NCBI RefSeq assembly: GCF_016584105.1
Contig: NZ_NRSM01000031.1
Coordinates: forward strand, 1-38,800
DNA length: 38,800 bases
Direction: 5' to 3'
DNA from: Ectothiorhodospira shaposhnikovii
GTDB lineage: Bacteria > Pseudomonadota > Gammaproteobacteria > Ectothiorhodospirales > Ectothiorhodospiraceae
The stretch's first letter is position 1, and each line of letters begins with the position of its first letter. A program made the translations under genes and the position numbers. Below the pieces are notes generated by a model, which worked only from the letters and a program-made list of their open reading frames with translations, was not told the DNA's origin and did not search any database. This document shows, piece after piece, positions 31,549 to 38,800 of this stretch.

Positions 31549-31571
31549 AATAGGAATCATTCAAAATCATT
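31549..31571 (+). promoter_or_regulatory. Candidate Fur/AraC-type operator upstream of the TonB receptor
   Basis: AATAGGAATCA (31549-31559) repeats the 11-mer found at 30262. AATCATT occurs at 31555-31561 and 31565-31571, 10 bp apart (one helical turn). Fur boxes are built from AATCATT-like half sites, and PchR-type activators use direct repeats, so either could bind here between the divergent regulator and receptor genes. Confidence 0.5.
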
Positions 31572-31755
31572 CTCCCAGTTTCTGCCCCGCCCGTCGAATC
31601 AATTTGTATAAGCCGACGGAAACGATGGTGGTGGGCACTCCTGCCGGCGGTTTCCAGGCGTCTGTCGTACGCAAGGTCGGTCGAAAACCAGGCCACGTGT
31701 GTCCATTGCCCAACGTTCGTCTGTGTTTCTTCAACCTGCTTCAGGAGTGCAATGA

Positions 31756-33963
31756 ATGCCGCAACCGATTTACGTGAAGAAGCCGCAAGGCCGTCGAGCG
31801 CCACCCCATGCGCCAAGTGCCTTGGCCGTCGCCTTGTTGACGGCCCTGGCCGCCCTGCCTGGTGCGACGCTGGCACAGGAGGCCGCCCCCGTGAGGCCCT
31901 CCGGTGGCACGCCGCCGGTTGCACAAACCCCGCCCGACGACGGGAAGCCGGGCTCTGCGGCAATCGAGCTGCAAACCGTGACCGTGACGGCCCGTCAGGG
32001 CGAGGAGCGCGCGGTGGATGTCCCCTTTGGTCTCAGCGTCATCACTGGGGAGGAATTGAAGGGTCGCCGTCTGCAAACCGTCGAGGAAGCGCTCAAAGGT
32101 ACGCCGGGGGTCACTGTCAATTCATGGGGTGGTGAGCCCAATTCCGCGAACATCCTCATCCGCGGCACTGGATCGCTGAACCAGGTTGGCATGGATGACG
32201 GCTCGGTGGTGATGATCGTCGACGGAGTTCCGATGTCCATGCGCCACGTGAGTCTGGGCACCCTGGATGTCGAGCGCCTGGAGGTACTGAAGGGGCCGCA
32301 GGGTACCCTGTTCGGCGGTAACAGTCAGGCTGGGGCGATCAACGTCATCACCCGCAAGCCGACACGAGTGTTCGAAGGCCATGTTCGCGGCGAGTATGGG
32401 CAGGACAACCAGCATTTGCAGGAGGCAGTCGTCAGTGGCCCCTTGTCGGAGCAGCTCAGCGGTCGTTTCGCGGTGCGAAATTCTGGCTTCGATCATTGGA
32501 TCGAGAACGCCCAGGATGGCAAGCCGCTGGCCAAGCCCACCGATTTGGCATTTCGCGGCAGCCTGCTCTGGGACATCGCCAGTGGCACCAGTATGTTGTT
32601 CTCGGCAGAGAGGCACGAGAGCAAACGCAGCCCGAGGCTGACGATGCTGCGGCCCTATGACGATCCGCCGTCGCAGGACTTCACGCCAGGCATCTTCGAC
32701 GACAATCGCAAGGTCGTCGAGCGCTATTCGGCGGAGATCAATCACGACCTGCGCGACAGCCGGATCACCTCGATCACCGCCTATACCTCCACCGACTATG
32801 ACTCGGTTGGTGGCTATGACCGCCGCAACAGTCAGGCCCTTTACGGCTTCCCCGTCGAATACCTGCGCAAGGACTCGTCCGACCAGAAGGTCGTCAGCCA
32901 GGATCTGCGCTGGTCCTCGCTGCCCGGGGCTTCCGTCTTCTGGGTGACGGGCCTGCACCTGTCGCACTCGGAGCGGGCCTACGATTCGCTCTACTTCACG
33001 GGCGGGAATCGCTACGACCGGAACTACGAGACCGACAGCTACGCCGCCTACGGCGAGGTTACCTATCCGCTTACCAATGCGTTGAAAGTGACGGGCGGGC
33101 TGCGCCATTCCTGGGACCGAAAGAGCTACGATGCTACCTATTTCGGTGCTGGCACCGTCGAAGACAACCGGAAGCTGGATGACGACTACACGACCGGCCG
33201 AATGGCCCTGTCCTATGCCGTCACGCCCCACACCAACGTCTACGGCGCCCTCTCGCATGGTTACCAGTCGGGCGGGTTCAGCGATGACACGACCCAGGTG
33301 GCTGACAGCAACCCATACAAGCCATCGAGTTCGAACGCGATCGAGATCGGATTCAAGAGGGAATCTGCGGACCGCCGCTTCGCCCTCAGCGGTGCCCTGT
33401 TCCTGACCAAGGTGAAGGACGATCACTTGCTCGGCTATGACCCCGCCACGTTCTCCACCAGCACGATCAACGCGGATACCGAGAGTAAGGGTGCCGAACT
33501 GGAGGGAACGTGGCGCGTCGGAGGCGGCTTCGAGCTCTCCGGCGGCCTGAGCTACATCGACGCCACGATCACCAGCGATGCCATCGGCGTCCTGGGCGGC
33601 GATATCGATGCCGGGAGCAGAAGGCCTGATGTCCCCCGGTGGAGCGGTAGTCTCGCGATTACCCATTTCACGCCTCTACCGGAGTTCATGGGACTGTCCT
33701 CGCCTGTATTGAGCAGCCGGCTGAGCTACCAGCACATGGGAACACGGCCCGCAGACGCGCAGAACCACTTTGACCTTGGCGCCTACCGCAAGGTCGACAT
33801 GCGCATCGGCGTGATGTTGGGCAACGCGGAAGTCTACGTGTACGGCGACAACCTGCTGGACGAGCAGTACGACCTCTTCGGCTACTGGGCGGCCCCCACC
33901 GTCACTCAGGGCGCGCCCGCGCGCGGCCGGACCCTCGGCGTGGGCGCCATCTACTACTTCTAA
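31756..33963 (+). CDS. TonB-dependent outer-membrane siderophore receptor
   Basis: Imports ferric siderophores with TonB/ExbBD energy. A 735-residue protein with a signal peptide cleaved near ATLA-QE (residue 40), a Pro-rich stretch, a TonB-box-like LQTVTVTAR (72-80) and a plug domain (about 80-200) containing VDGVPM, LDVERLEVLKGPQGTLFGGN and GAINVITRKP. The rest is a 22-strand barrel ending in Phe (GVGAIYYF). AGGAG (31743-31747) sits 8 bases before the ATG. It is divergent from the AraC regulator and followed by two ABC half-transporters. The plug motifs and neighbours resemble FyuA-type systems, but the ligand is not readable. Confidence 0.95.
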   Translation: MPQPIYVKKPQGRRAPPHAPSALAVALLTALAALPGATLAQEAAPVRPSGGTPPVAQTPPDDGKPGSAAIELQTVTVTARQGEERAVDVPFGLSVITGEELKGRRLQTVEEALKGTPGVTVNSWGGEPNSANILIRGTGSLNQVGMDDGSVVMIVDGVPMSMRHVSLGTLDVERLEVLKGPQGTLFGGNSQAGAINVITRKPTRVFEGHVRGEYGQDNQHLQEAVVSGPLSEQLSGRFAVRNSGFDHWIENAQDGKPLAKPTDLAFRGSLLWDIASGTSMLFSAERHESKRSPRLTMLRPYDDPPSQDFTPGIFDDNRKVVERYSAEINHDLRDSRITSITAYTSTDYDSVGGYDRRNSQALYGFPVEYLRKDSSDQKVVSQDLRWSSLPGASVFWVTGLHLSHSERAYDSLYFTGGNRYDRNYETDSYAAYGEVTYPLTNALKVTGGLRHSWDRKSYDATYFGAGTVEDNRKLDDDYTTGRMALSYAVTPHTNVYGALSHGYQSGGFSDDTTQVADSNPYKPSSSNAIEIGFKRESADRRFALSGALFLTKVKDDHLLGYDPATFSTSTINADTESKGAELEGTWRVGGGFELSGGLSYIDATITSDAIGVLGGDIDAGSRRPDVPRWSGSLAITHFTPLPEFMGLSSPVLSSRLSYQHMGTRPADAQNHFDLGAYRKVDMRIGVMLGNAEVYVYGDNLLDEQYDLFGYWAAPTVTQGAPARGRTLGVGAIYYF

Positions 33964-34098
33964 CAGGGACAGTGTCTCAAGACCTCGTTCTTTTCAAGCC
34001 TGTTTCCCCTTGCGCCGCCAAGGCGGGAATCGGTTACGGCTTCGAGTAGGGCGAGCGTTGCCGCGCCGACACGCGCAGATAACAGTGGGAGCACTGCG

Positions 34099-35928
34099 GT
34101 GACCAGTAGTTCCACCTACTCCGAAAAAACGCCCATGGGCGCCTCGCCCACGGCAGACGCCCCCAACCCATGGAGGATCATGGCTCCGGTGCGCGGCAGG
34201 ATCCGCCTGGCCATGACCCTGGCGGTGACCGCCGCCGCGCTCGGGCTGGCGACGATGGGCTTTCTGGCGTTGACGGTGCATGACTTGCTCGAATCGCCCG
34301 GTGTCTGGCCTTGGCCAGCGATGCTGGGTGCGCTGGTTTGCACCGTGTCCGCCTACCTGCTTCGCCTGGCAGCTTTCAACGAGTCGCACTTCGCCGCCTT
34401 CCGCCTGGAGACCCTGCTGCGCTCCGATCTCAGCCGGCACTTGGCGCGAGTGCCCCTCGGTTATGTCCAGACCATGGGCGCGGGGGCGCTGGCCAAGGTT
34501 ATGCACGACGACGTCAAGGCCCTGCATGTCTTCGTCGCCGACAGCACACCGCTACATGCCCGCGCCTACGCCACGCCAGTGATCACCTTCCTCGTCCTCC
34601 TGGCTCTGGATTGGCGCCTAGCCCTGACGGCGGCGGCGGTGTTGGCGCTCGGTTTCGGCGTCATGGTCCTGGCGATGCGCAACCGTGCCGAGATGGTCCT
34701 GCTTTACAATGCGGCCCGCGAGCGGGTCGGCGCGGCGGTGGTCGAGTTCGTCCAGGCCATGCCGGTGGTGCGCACCTTCGACAGCGGCACGGCGACCTTC
34801 GGCCGCTATCAGCTCGCCCTGCGCGAATATCTTGATGTGCTGAACCGCTGGTATCGGGAGGCTGGCTTTCCCATGCGCTTCTCCATGGCGGCCCTCAATC
34901 CCATGCTGACCCTGGCGGCGCTGCTCTGGCTGGGGGCCTGGCTGACGTGGCGCGACAGCCTGCCGTTCACCCAATGGCTCGCCGTGCTGCTGATTGGCAC
35001 GGGCATGGCCGAAGCCATGATGCCGCTGATGGCGCTCAAGCATCTGGTCGACAAGACGCGGTTGAGCATCGCCCGCATCCAGGAGGTTCTTTCCGCTCCG
35101 GTGCTGCCGGAACCCGATCGGGAGCGGGTGCCGACGGATGCCAGCGTCCGTTTCGAGGGCGTCGACTTCCGCTACGGAGAGATGGATGGCGACGCCCTGA
35201 CCGATGTCAGTTTCACGGTGGCGCCGGGCAGTGTTGTCGCCTTGGTCGGCCCTTCCGGCGCCGGCAAGAGCACCGTGGCCAAGTTGATCCCGCGCTTCTG
35301 GGACGTGAGCGCCGGACGCGTCCTGGTGGGTGGCGTCGACGTGCGCGAGATGTCCACCGAGACCCTGATGCGTCAGGTGGCCTTTGTTTTCCAGGACAAC
35401 TTCCTGTTTTCCGGAAGCATCGCCGACAACATACGGCTGGGGCTGCCCAAGGCCGGCATGGACGCCGTGTCCGCGGCGGCCAGGGCAGCCCAGGCCCACG
35501 ATTTCATCATGAGCCTGCCGCAGGGTTACGACACTCAGGTGGGGGAACGAGGCGTGTTCCTCTCCGGTGGCCAGCGCCAGCGTATCACCATCGCCCGCGC
35601 CATCCTGCAGGATCGGCCGATCCTGGTTCTGGACGAGGCCACCGCCTACGCAGACCCCGAGAACGAGGCCGCCCTGATCGCCGCCCTGTCCGAGCTGATG
35701 CGGGGCAAGACGGTGATCATGGTGGCGCACCGCCTCGCCACCACCCGCGACGCCGACCGGATCCTGGTGTTCGAGCATGGGCGGTTGGTAGAAATCGGCC
35801 GACACGATGCGCTGCTCGCCCGCGCGGGCATCTATGCCCGGCTCTGGCGCAACTACGAACTTGCCCAGAGCTGGGCTCTGGGCAAGCGCGGTTCGTCCCG
35901 CGAAGAACTTCAGCCGGAGGTTAGATGA
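34099..35928 (+). CDS. ABC half-transporter, siderophore importer YbtP/IrtA-like
   Basis: An exporter-fold ABC protein of 609 residues: a transmembrane domain with six segments (about 35-325) and an ATPase domain with Walker A GPSGAGKST (384-392), Q-loop FVFQDNFLF, signature LSGGQRQR (488-495) and Walker B ILVLDEATA. The D-loop reads DEATAYADPENE instead of the common DEATSALD; this form is typical of the YbtP/IrtA group, which use an exporter fold to import ferric siderophores. It starts at GTG with GGGAG 7 bases upstream and overlaps the next gene by 4 bp. It probably forms a heterodimer with that product. Confidence 0.92.
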   Translation: MTSSSTYSEKTPMGASPTADAPNPWRIMAPVRGRIRLAMTLAVTAAALGLATMGFLALTVHDLLESPGVWPWPAMLGALVCTVSAYLLRLAAFNESHFAAFRLETLLRSDLSRHLARVPLGYVQTMGAGALAKVMHDDVKALHVFVADSTPLHARAYATPVITFLVLLALDWRLALTAAAVLALGFGVMVLAMRNRAEMVLLYNAARERVGAAVVEFVQAMPVVRTFDSGTATFGRYQLALREYLDVLNRWYREAGFPMRFSMAALNPMLTLAALLWLGAWLTWRDSLPFTQWLAVLLIGTGMAEAMMPLMALKHLVDKTRLSIARIQEVLSAPVLPEPDRERVPTDASVRFEGVDFRYGEMDGDALTDVSFTVAPGSVVALVGPSGAGKSTVAKLIPRFWDVSAGRVLVGGVDVREMSTETLMRQVAFVFQDNFLFSGSIADNIRLGLPKAGMDAVSAAARAAQAHDFIMSLPQGYDTQVGERGVFLSGGQRQRITIARAILQDRPILVLDEATAYADPENEAALIAALSELMRGKTVIMVAHRLATTRDADRILVFEHGRLVEIGRHDALLARAGIYARLWRNYELAQSWALGKRGSSREELQPEVR

Positions 35929-37727
35929 GCGCCGTCCCCGAATCCACGCCGCGCATCACTTCCTGGCGCGAGACCTACCGGCAGTTGCTGCGCGCCGCAG
36001 GCGATCATGCGCCAGCCCTGCGTGCCAGCCTGATCGGCCTGGCCCTGGCCGCCGTTTCGCAGGGCCTTGCGCTCGCCTGCGTCGCGCCGCTGTTCGCCGC
36101 CGTCCTGAACGAGCCAGACGTCGGCAGTGCATTGATCTGGTTGGCGGCCATGACCGCGTTGATGGCGTTGGCCACGTTGCTGCGCTGGCGCGCGCAGAAC
36201 TTCGAATTCGACGGCGAACTCGCTGCGGCCACCCACGCGCTGCGCACGCGCCTTGGTGAGCAGTTGCGCTGCATGCCGCTGGAGCGGCTGAGGGACAGGC
36301 GCACGGGGGAGATGACCGAACTCCTGCTCGGCAATGTCGACGAGAACCTCAATTACACCCTGATGATCATCGATCTCATCCTGGTTGCAGTGGTCACCCC
36401 CCTGATCACTGCCTTGGGGCTGTTGGTGGTGGATTGGCGTCTCGGCCTGGCGCTGTTGCTGATATTTCCTGTGATCGTTCCACTCTACCGCTGGCGGCGG
36501 CCCGCCTTCGGCCGTGGCATGCGCATGCTAGCCGAGGCCCACGCGCGCACCAGCGCTGACATTCTCGAATACACCCAGGGGTTGCCCGCGCTACGCGCCG
36601 CCTGTGGGGCTGGTGAGAAGGCCGAGCGCATGCATGCCGGCTTTGAAGACCTGGAGCGAATCCAGACCATCGGTCACCGTAAGAGCGCCAAGCCCAACAG
36701 GTTGGTTACCGGCGTGGTGGAGGTCGGATTGCTGTTGATCCTCGCGTCTGGGGTGGCCTGGGTCGTCTCGGGCACGCTCGATTTGGCGATCCTGGCGGCA
36801 GTGTTCGTCATCGTGGCACGGCTCGTGGAGCCGCTCTCCACCTTCGTGATGTACACCGCTGTCCTGGAGCTGATCGAGGTCGCGCTGGAGCGCATCGAGG
36901 GTTTGCTGGCCATTCCGCCCCTGCCTCTAGTGGAGCCAACTGCTCGGCCGGACCATTATGAAGTGCGTTTCGAGAACGTCACCTTCAGCTACGCCCAGGC
37001 CGCCACGGCGTCGCTGCGCGACTTCAGCGCCGTACTGCCGGCACGGGGCCTCACCGCCCTGGTCGGCCCGTCCGGTTCGGGAAAGACCACTTTGACCCGC
37101 TTGCTGCTGCGTCACGGCGACCCGCAGGAGGGGCGCGTCACCATCGGTGGCGTGGACGTCCGTGCCATCCCGCCCGATGAACTCAACGCCATGATCTCGG
37201 TGGTATTCCAGGACGTGTACCTGTTCGACGACACGGTGCTGGCGAATATCCGCATGGCCCGTCCGGATGCGAGCGACGCCGAAGTGGAGGCGGCGGCCCG
37301 CGCCGCTCACTGCCTGGACTTCATCGAACGCCTGCCGCTTGGCTGGCGCACCCGCCTGGGCGACATCGGCGGCCGTCTGTCAGGCGGCGAACGCCAGCGG
37401 CTTTCCATTGCGCGCGCCCTGCTCAAGGACGCCCCCATCGTGATTCTGGACGAGCCCACGGCCGCGCTGGACACCGAGAGTGAGGTGGCTGTGCAGCGGG
37501 CCATCGACGCCGTGGTTCGGGACAAGACTGTCATCGTCATCGCACACCGCCTGTCGACCATCGCGGGCGCAGATCGCATCCTGGTGATCAAGGACGGTCG
37601 CCTCATCGAACAGGGGCGGCACGACGAACTGTTTGCACGAGCGGGGCGCTATTGGGCCTTGTGGGACGCGCAATTGGCGGTCAAGGCCTGGCGTCCGGGA
37701 ACGGCCGATGCCGATGCACATGCCTGA
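35925..37727 (+). CDS. ABC half-transporter, siderophore importer YbtQ/IrtB-like
   Basis: A 600-residue partner of the preceding gene, with the same layout: transmembrane domain (about 30-325), Walker A GPSGSGKTT (381-389), Q-loop VVFQDVYLFDD, signature LSGGERQR (485-492), Walker B IVILDEPTAALD and H-loop VIAHRLST. The start ATGA overlaps the upstream stop, indicating coupled, equimolar synthesis of a heterodimer. In YbtPQ and IrtAB such pairs take up ferric siderophores released into the periplasm by a TonB receptor, consistent with the receptor gene upstream. Drug export is a less likely alternative given the context. Confidence 0.92.
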   Translation: MSAVPESTPRITSWRETYRQLLRAAGDHAPALRASLIGLALAAVSQGLALACVAPLFAAVLNEPDVGSALIWLAAMTALMALATLLRWRAQNFEFDGELAAATHALRTRLGEQLRCMPLERLRDRRTGEMTELLLGNVDENLNYTLMIIDLILVAVVTPLITALGLLVVDWRLGLALLLIFPVIVPLYRWRRPAFGRGMRMLAEAHARTSADILEYTQGLPALRAACGAGEKAERMHAGFEDLERIQTIGHRKSAKPNRLVTGVVEVGLLLILASGVAWVVSGTLDLAILAAVFVIVARLVEPLSTFVMYTAVLELIEVALERIEGLLAIPPLPLVEPTARPDHYEVRFENVTFSYAQAATASLRDFSAVLPARGLTALVGPSGSGKTTLTRLLLRHGDPQEGRVTIGGVDVRAIPPDELNAMISVVFQDVYLFDDTVLANIRMARPDASDAEVEAAARAAHCLDFIERLPLGWRTRLGDIGGRLSGGERQRLSIARALLKDAPIVILDEPTAALDTESEVAVQRAIDAVVRDKTVIVIAHRLSTIAGADRILVIKDGRLIEQGRHDELFARAGRYWALWDAQLAVKAWRPGTADADAHA

Positions 37728-37905
37728 GCGAACAACCGCCGTGGCACGGATTGTCCCGGCGCTGCTCGTCAGTCTGGCGCACTTCACCGCGCTGGCATGG
37801 CTGAGCTCGACGGCGCATCGCCGATACTGCCGTTCATTGAGGGCAATCTTGGTATCGGTGGCCTGCGTCCATGGTGGCTCCTGCGCTCTAAATGGAAGCG
37901 AGTGA
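37720..37905 (+). pseudogene. Short coupled open frame resembling a TonB N-terminus (probably truncated)
   Basis: Starts at an ATG 8 bp inside the end of the second ABC gene: MPERTTAVARIVPALLVSLA, then HFTALAWLSSTAHRR. That is a short polar start, one hydrophobic segment and a basic turn, as in the inner-membrane anchor of TonB proteins. After about residue 33 the frame reads unrelated sequence and stops at 61 residues. There is no Pro-rich linker or C-terminal TonB domain. It may be a TonB gene cut by the island's right end, or simply a non-genic frame. Confidence 0.35.
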
Positions 37906-38056
37906 GGCGCCATAAGCCGTCATGTTGCCGCGTTCGGATGCCCCGCACCTGAACAATCCCCCTTCACCGTATCCACCAGAGCGCCGTACCGAGGTCATTA
38001 CATCTTATTTTCTGTGCTAGACTTTGTCTAAACGCAATATTTGGTGGTTCAAGCCC
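37906..38056. other. Intergenic sequence, probable right boundary of the accessory region
   Basis: No gene is visible. The sequence changes from GC-rich island-like DNA to an AT-rich stretch (about 37995-38045) that carries the promoter and palindrome of the downstream Fur-family gene. I see no direct repeat of the tRNA-Gly end. Confidence 0.4.
38018..38030 (+). promoter_or_regulatory. Palindrome in the promoter region of the Irr-like gene
   Basis: TAGAC-TTT-GTCTA is a perfect 5-bp inverted repeat, 26 bp before the chosen start. Its left arm contains TAGACT, a usable -10 hexamer. Fur-family regulators often autoregulate from such sites. Confidence 0.4.
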
Positions 38057-38485
38057 ATGAAACAGGAACAGCGTAATACCGGTCTGGATCGGGAAACCGT
38101 GGTCAGGAAACTGCGCGAGCACGGCATCACGCCCACCCAGCAGAGGGTGGAGATCGCCACGGTCCTGTTTGAAAGGCCTCAGCATGTTTGTGCCGACCAG
38201 GTTCTTGCCCAGGTCAATGCCGTGGAATCGCTGGTGTCCAAGGCCACCGTCTATAACACCTTGGGCTTGTTTGCGAAGAAGGGGTTGATCCGGGAGGTTC
38301 TGGTGGACCCCGCCCGGCTTTTCTACGACTCCAATATGATCCCTCATCATCATATGTATCACACGGACTCCGGCATGCTTGAAGACGTGGCGCCGGGGCA
38401 GGTCCAGCTGGGCGCGTTACCCGAGGTGCCGGAGGGCATGGTGATCGAGGGCGTGGACGTGGTTATCCGGGTTCGCCGGATTTGA
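38057..38485 (+). CDS. Fur-family transcriptional regulator, Irr-like
   Basis: A 142-residue Fur-fold protein: N-terminal winged helix (about residues 10-80, LREHGITPTQQRVEIATVLF, SKATVYNTLGLFAKKGLI) and a dimerisation domain with FYDSNMIPHHHMYHTDSG. The FYD(S/T)N-x-x-HHH stretch recalls the Irr branch, where the His cluster takes part in haem/iron sensing; the CxxC zinc motif of many Fur/PerR proteins is absent. I chose ATG 38057 because GGTGG is 9 bases before it; an in-frame start at 38024 lies inside the promoter palindrome. Its place beside a siderophore-uptake cluster is suggestive, but it may belong to the core chromosome. Confidence 0.88.
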   Translation: MKQEQRNTGLDRETVVRKLREHGITPTQQRVEIATVLFERPQHVCADQVLAQVNAVESLVSKATVYNTLGLFAKKGLIREVLVDPARLFYDSNMIPHHHMYHTDSGMLEDVAPGQVQLGALPEVPEGMVIEGVDVVIRVRRI

Positions 38486-38619
38486 AGGCAGTACAAAACC
38501 TCTCGACGAAGCCTGAATGCCGCAATCAAAGCCCCGATTGCCTCGCGGGATGGAGTTTGGGGAGGAGCGGGAAGGTGTGCCAGGGATTGTCTGCTGTTGG
38601 TTCTGATTTTAAGTGATTG

Positions 38620-38667
38620 AAAGTATTTGTCTTTTCAAGAAATTTCAAAAAAGATTCAAAAAGGGAG
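38620..38667 (+). promoter_or_regulatory. UP-element-like AT-rich tract upstream of the rrn-type promoter
   Basis: The stretch before the -35 hexamer is unusually AT-rich with several A and T tracts (TTTGTCTTTTCAAG, AAATTTCAAAAAAG, TTCAAAAAGG), as in UP elements contacted by the RNA polymerase alpha subunit at rRNA promoters. The rest of 38486-38620 has one weak GCAATC/GATTGC hairpin (38522-38541) and no gene. Confidence 0.5.
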
Positions 38668-38695
38668 TTGACGGGAAAACTGAGGGGCCTATAAT
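38668..38695 (+). promoter_or_regulatory. Strong promoter P1, probably of an rRNA operon
   Basis: TTGACG (38668-38673), a 16-bp spacer and a perfect TATAAT (38690-38695) are followed at once by GCGCGC, the GC-rich discriminator of stringently controlled rRNA promoters. The near-perfect hexamers, short spacer and upstream AT tract fit rrn P1. Confidence 0.75.
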
Positions 38696-38761
38696 GCGCG
38701 CTCTCCAACGGCGAGACGGTCTGAACCGAAACGCGGTTGGCAAGATTGAGAGATCGGGGAG

Positions 38762-38790
38762 TTGACAAACGGTTTCGAGATCTTCAGAAT
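38762..38790 (+). promoter_or_regulatory. Second promoter P2, tandem to P1
   Basis: TTGACA (38762-38767), 17-bp spacer, CAGAAT (38785-38790). It lies 94 bp downstream of P1, similar to the tandem P1-P2 spacing of rrn operons. The window ends 10 bases later. Confidence 0.6.
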
Positions 38791-38800
38791 TGCCCTCTTC

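Larger units (their letters stand above)
26669..37990. mobile_element. tRNA-Gly-adjacent accessory region (degraded genomic island)
   Basis: The region between tRNA-Gly and the Irr-like gene holds an integrase remnant, an AbiE module and a siderophore-uptake cluster, all typical accessory cargo. The left boundary at the tRNA 3' end is natural for P4-type integrases. I found no copy of the tRNA 3' end (TTCGATTCCCATCACCCGC) at the right, so the right boundary is only a guess and more than one acquisition is possible. Confidence 0.45.

Noticed and set aside
30506..31963. Longer start for the AraC regulator (codons from 31963)
   Set aside because: The extension crosses the receptor promoter and its first codons on the other strand. 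ATG 31483 has a GGAGG site and the family's length.
37800..37913. Minus-strand TDTKIALNERQYRR, similar to the N-terminal TDTKI of P4-type integrases
   Set aside because: Only five residues match and the following sequence does not continue like an integrase.
37960..37995. Right attachment site of the tRNA-Gly island
   Set aside because: The right region has TATCCACCAGAG, which only vaguely resembles AATCCACCGAGT near 26685, and there is no copy of the tRNA 3' end. The match is too short and imperfect.
1..38800. CRISPR array or phage structural genes
   Set aside because: I saw no regularly spaced direct repeats with unique spacers and no capsid, tail or terminase-like proteins. The only mobile signs are the IS end and the integrase remnant.

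Overview
The window looks like chromosomal DNA of a GC-rich gammaproteobacterium. A phosphoribulokinase, quinolinate synthase, ThiS/ThiG, TrmB and a FadD/FadL-type lipid uptake set fit an environmental, possibly autotrophic lineage such as the Chromatiales/Ectothiorhodospiraceae. That placement is an inference from gene content, not a measurement.

Layout: (1) 1-121 is the right end of an IS3-family insertion sequence, followed by an orphan MEMO1-like gene. (2) 1127-4170 holds an unrecognised coiled-coil protein, nadA with a terminator built around its stop codon, and a divergent membrane-anchored thioredoxin. (3) 4359-8823 is a lipid block: AMP-forming acyl-CoA synthetase, a paired palindromic repeat, a FadL-type outer-membrane channel and an AcuI/YhdH-type acyl-CoA reductase. 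(4) 8832-14991 holds a small membrane protein, a two-receiver diguanylate cyclase and a two-gene RND efflux operon without an outer-membrane channel. (5) 15011-18789 is a divergent pair: an NDP-forming acyl-CoA ligase fused to a GNAT acetyltransferase, facing a histone-deacetylase-fold enzyme. (6) 18847-26325 holds a thioredoxin-like protein, Tas-type aldo/keto reductase, phosphoribulokinase, an SLC13-type permease, a tandem universal stress protein, trmB and thiS-thiG.

(7) At 26453-26668 a decayed tRNA-Gly copy sits directly behind a good promoter, with an intact tRNA-Gly(CCC) behind it. (8) From about 26.7 to 38.0 kb is an accessory region beside that tRNA gene. It starts with a frameshifted, truncated P4-type integrase fused tail to tail with an AbiEii toxin gene. 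That toxin gene appears to have lost its nucleotidyltransferase core in frame, while the AbiEi antitoxin gene is intact. Next comes a ferric-siderophore uptake set without biosynthetic genes: RhtX/FptX-like MFS permease, a small STAS-like protein, a PchR/YbtA-like AraC regulator, a TonB-dependent receptor and two YbtP/YbtQ-IrtA/IrtB-like ABC half-transporters, ending in a stub that resembles the start of a TonB gene. The receptor and the MFS operon share an 11-bp upstream motif in a Fur-box-like context. (9) 38057-38485 is an Irr-like Fur-family regulator, and the window ends in tandem strong promoters typical of a ribosomal RNA operon lying just to the right.

I found no wholly new multi-gene system. 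The observations most worth following up are the apparently disarmed AbiE module, the import-only siderophore island with its shared operator motif and STAS-like protein, the acetyltransferase/deacetylase pair, and the tandem tRNA-Gly arrangement.
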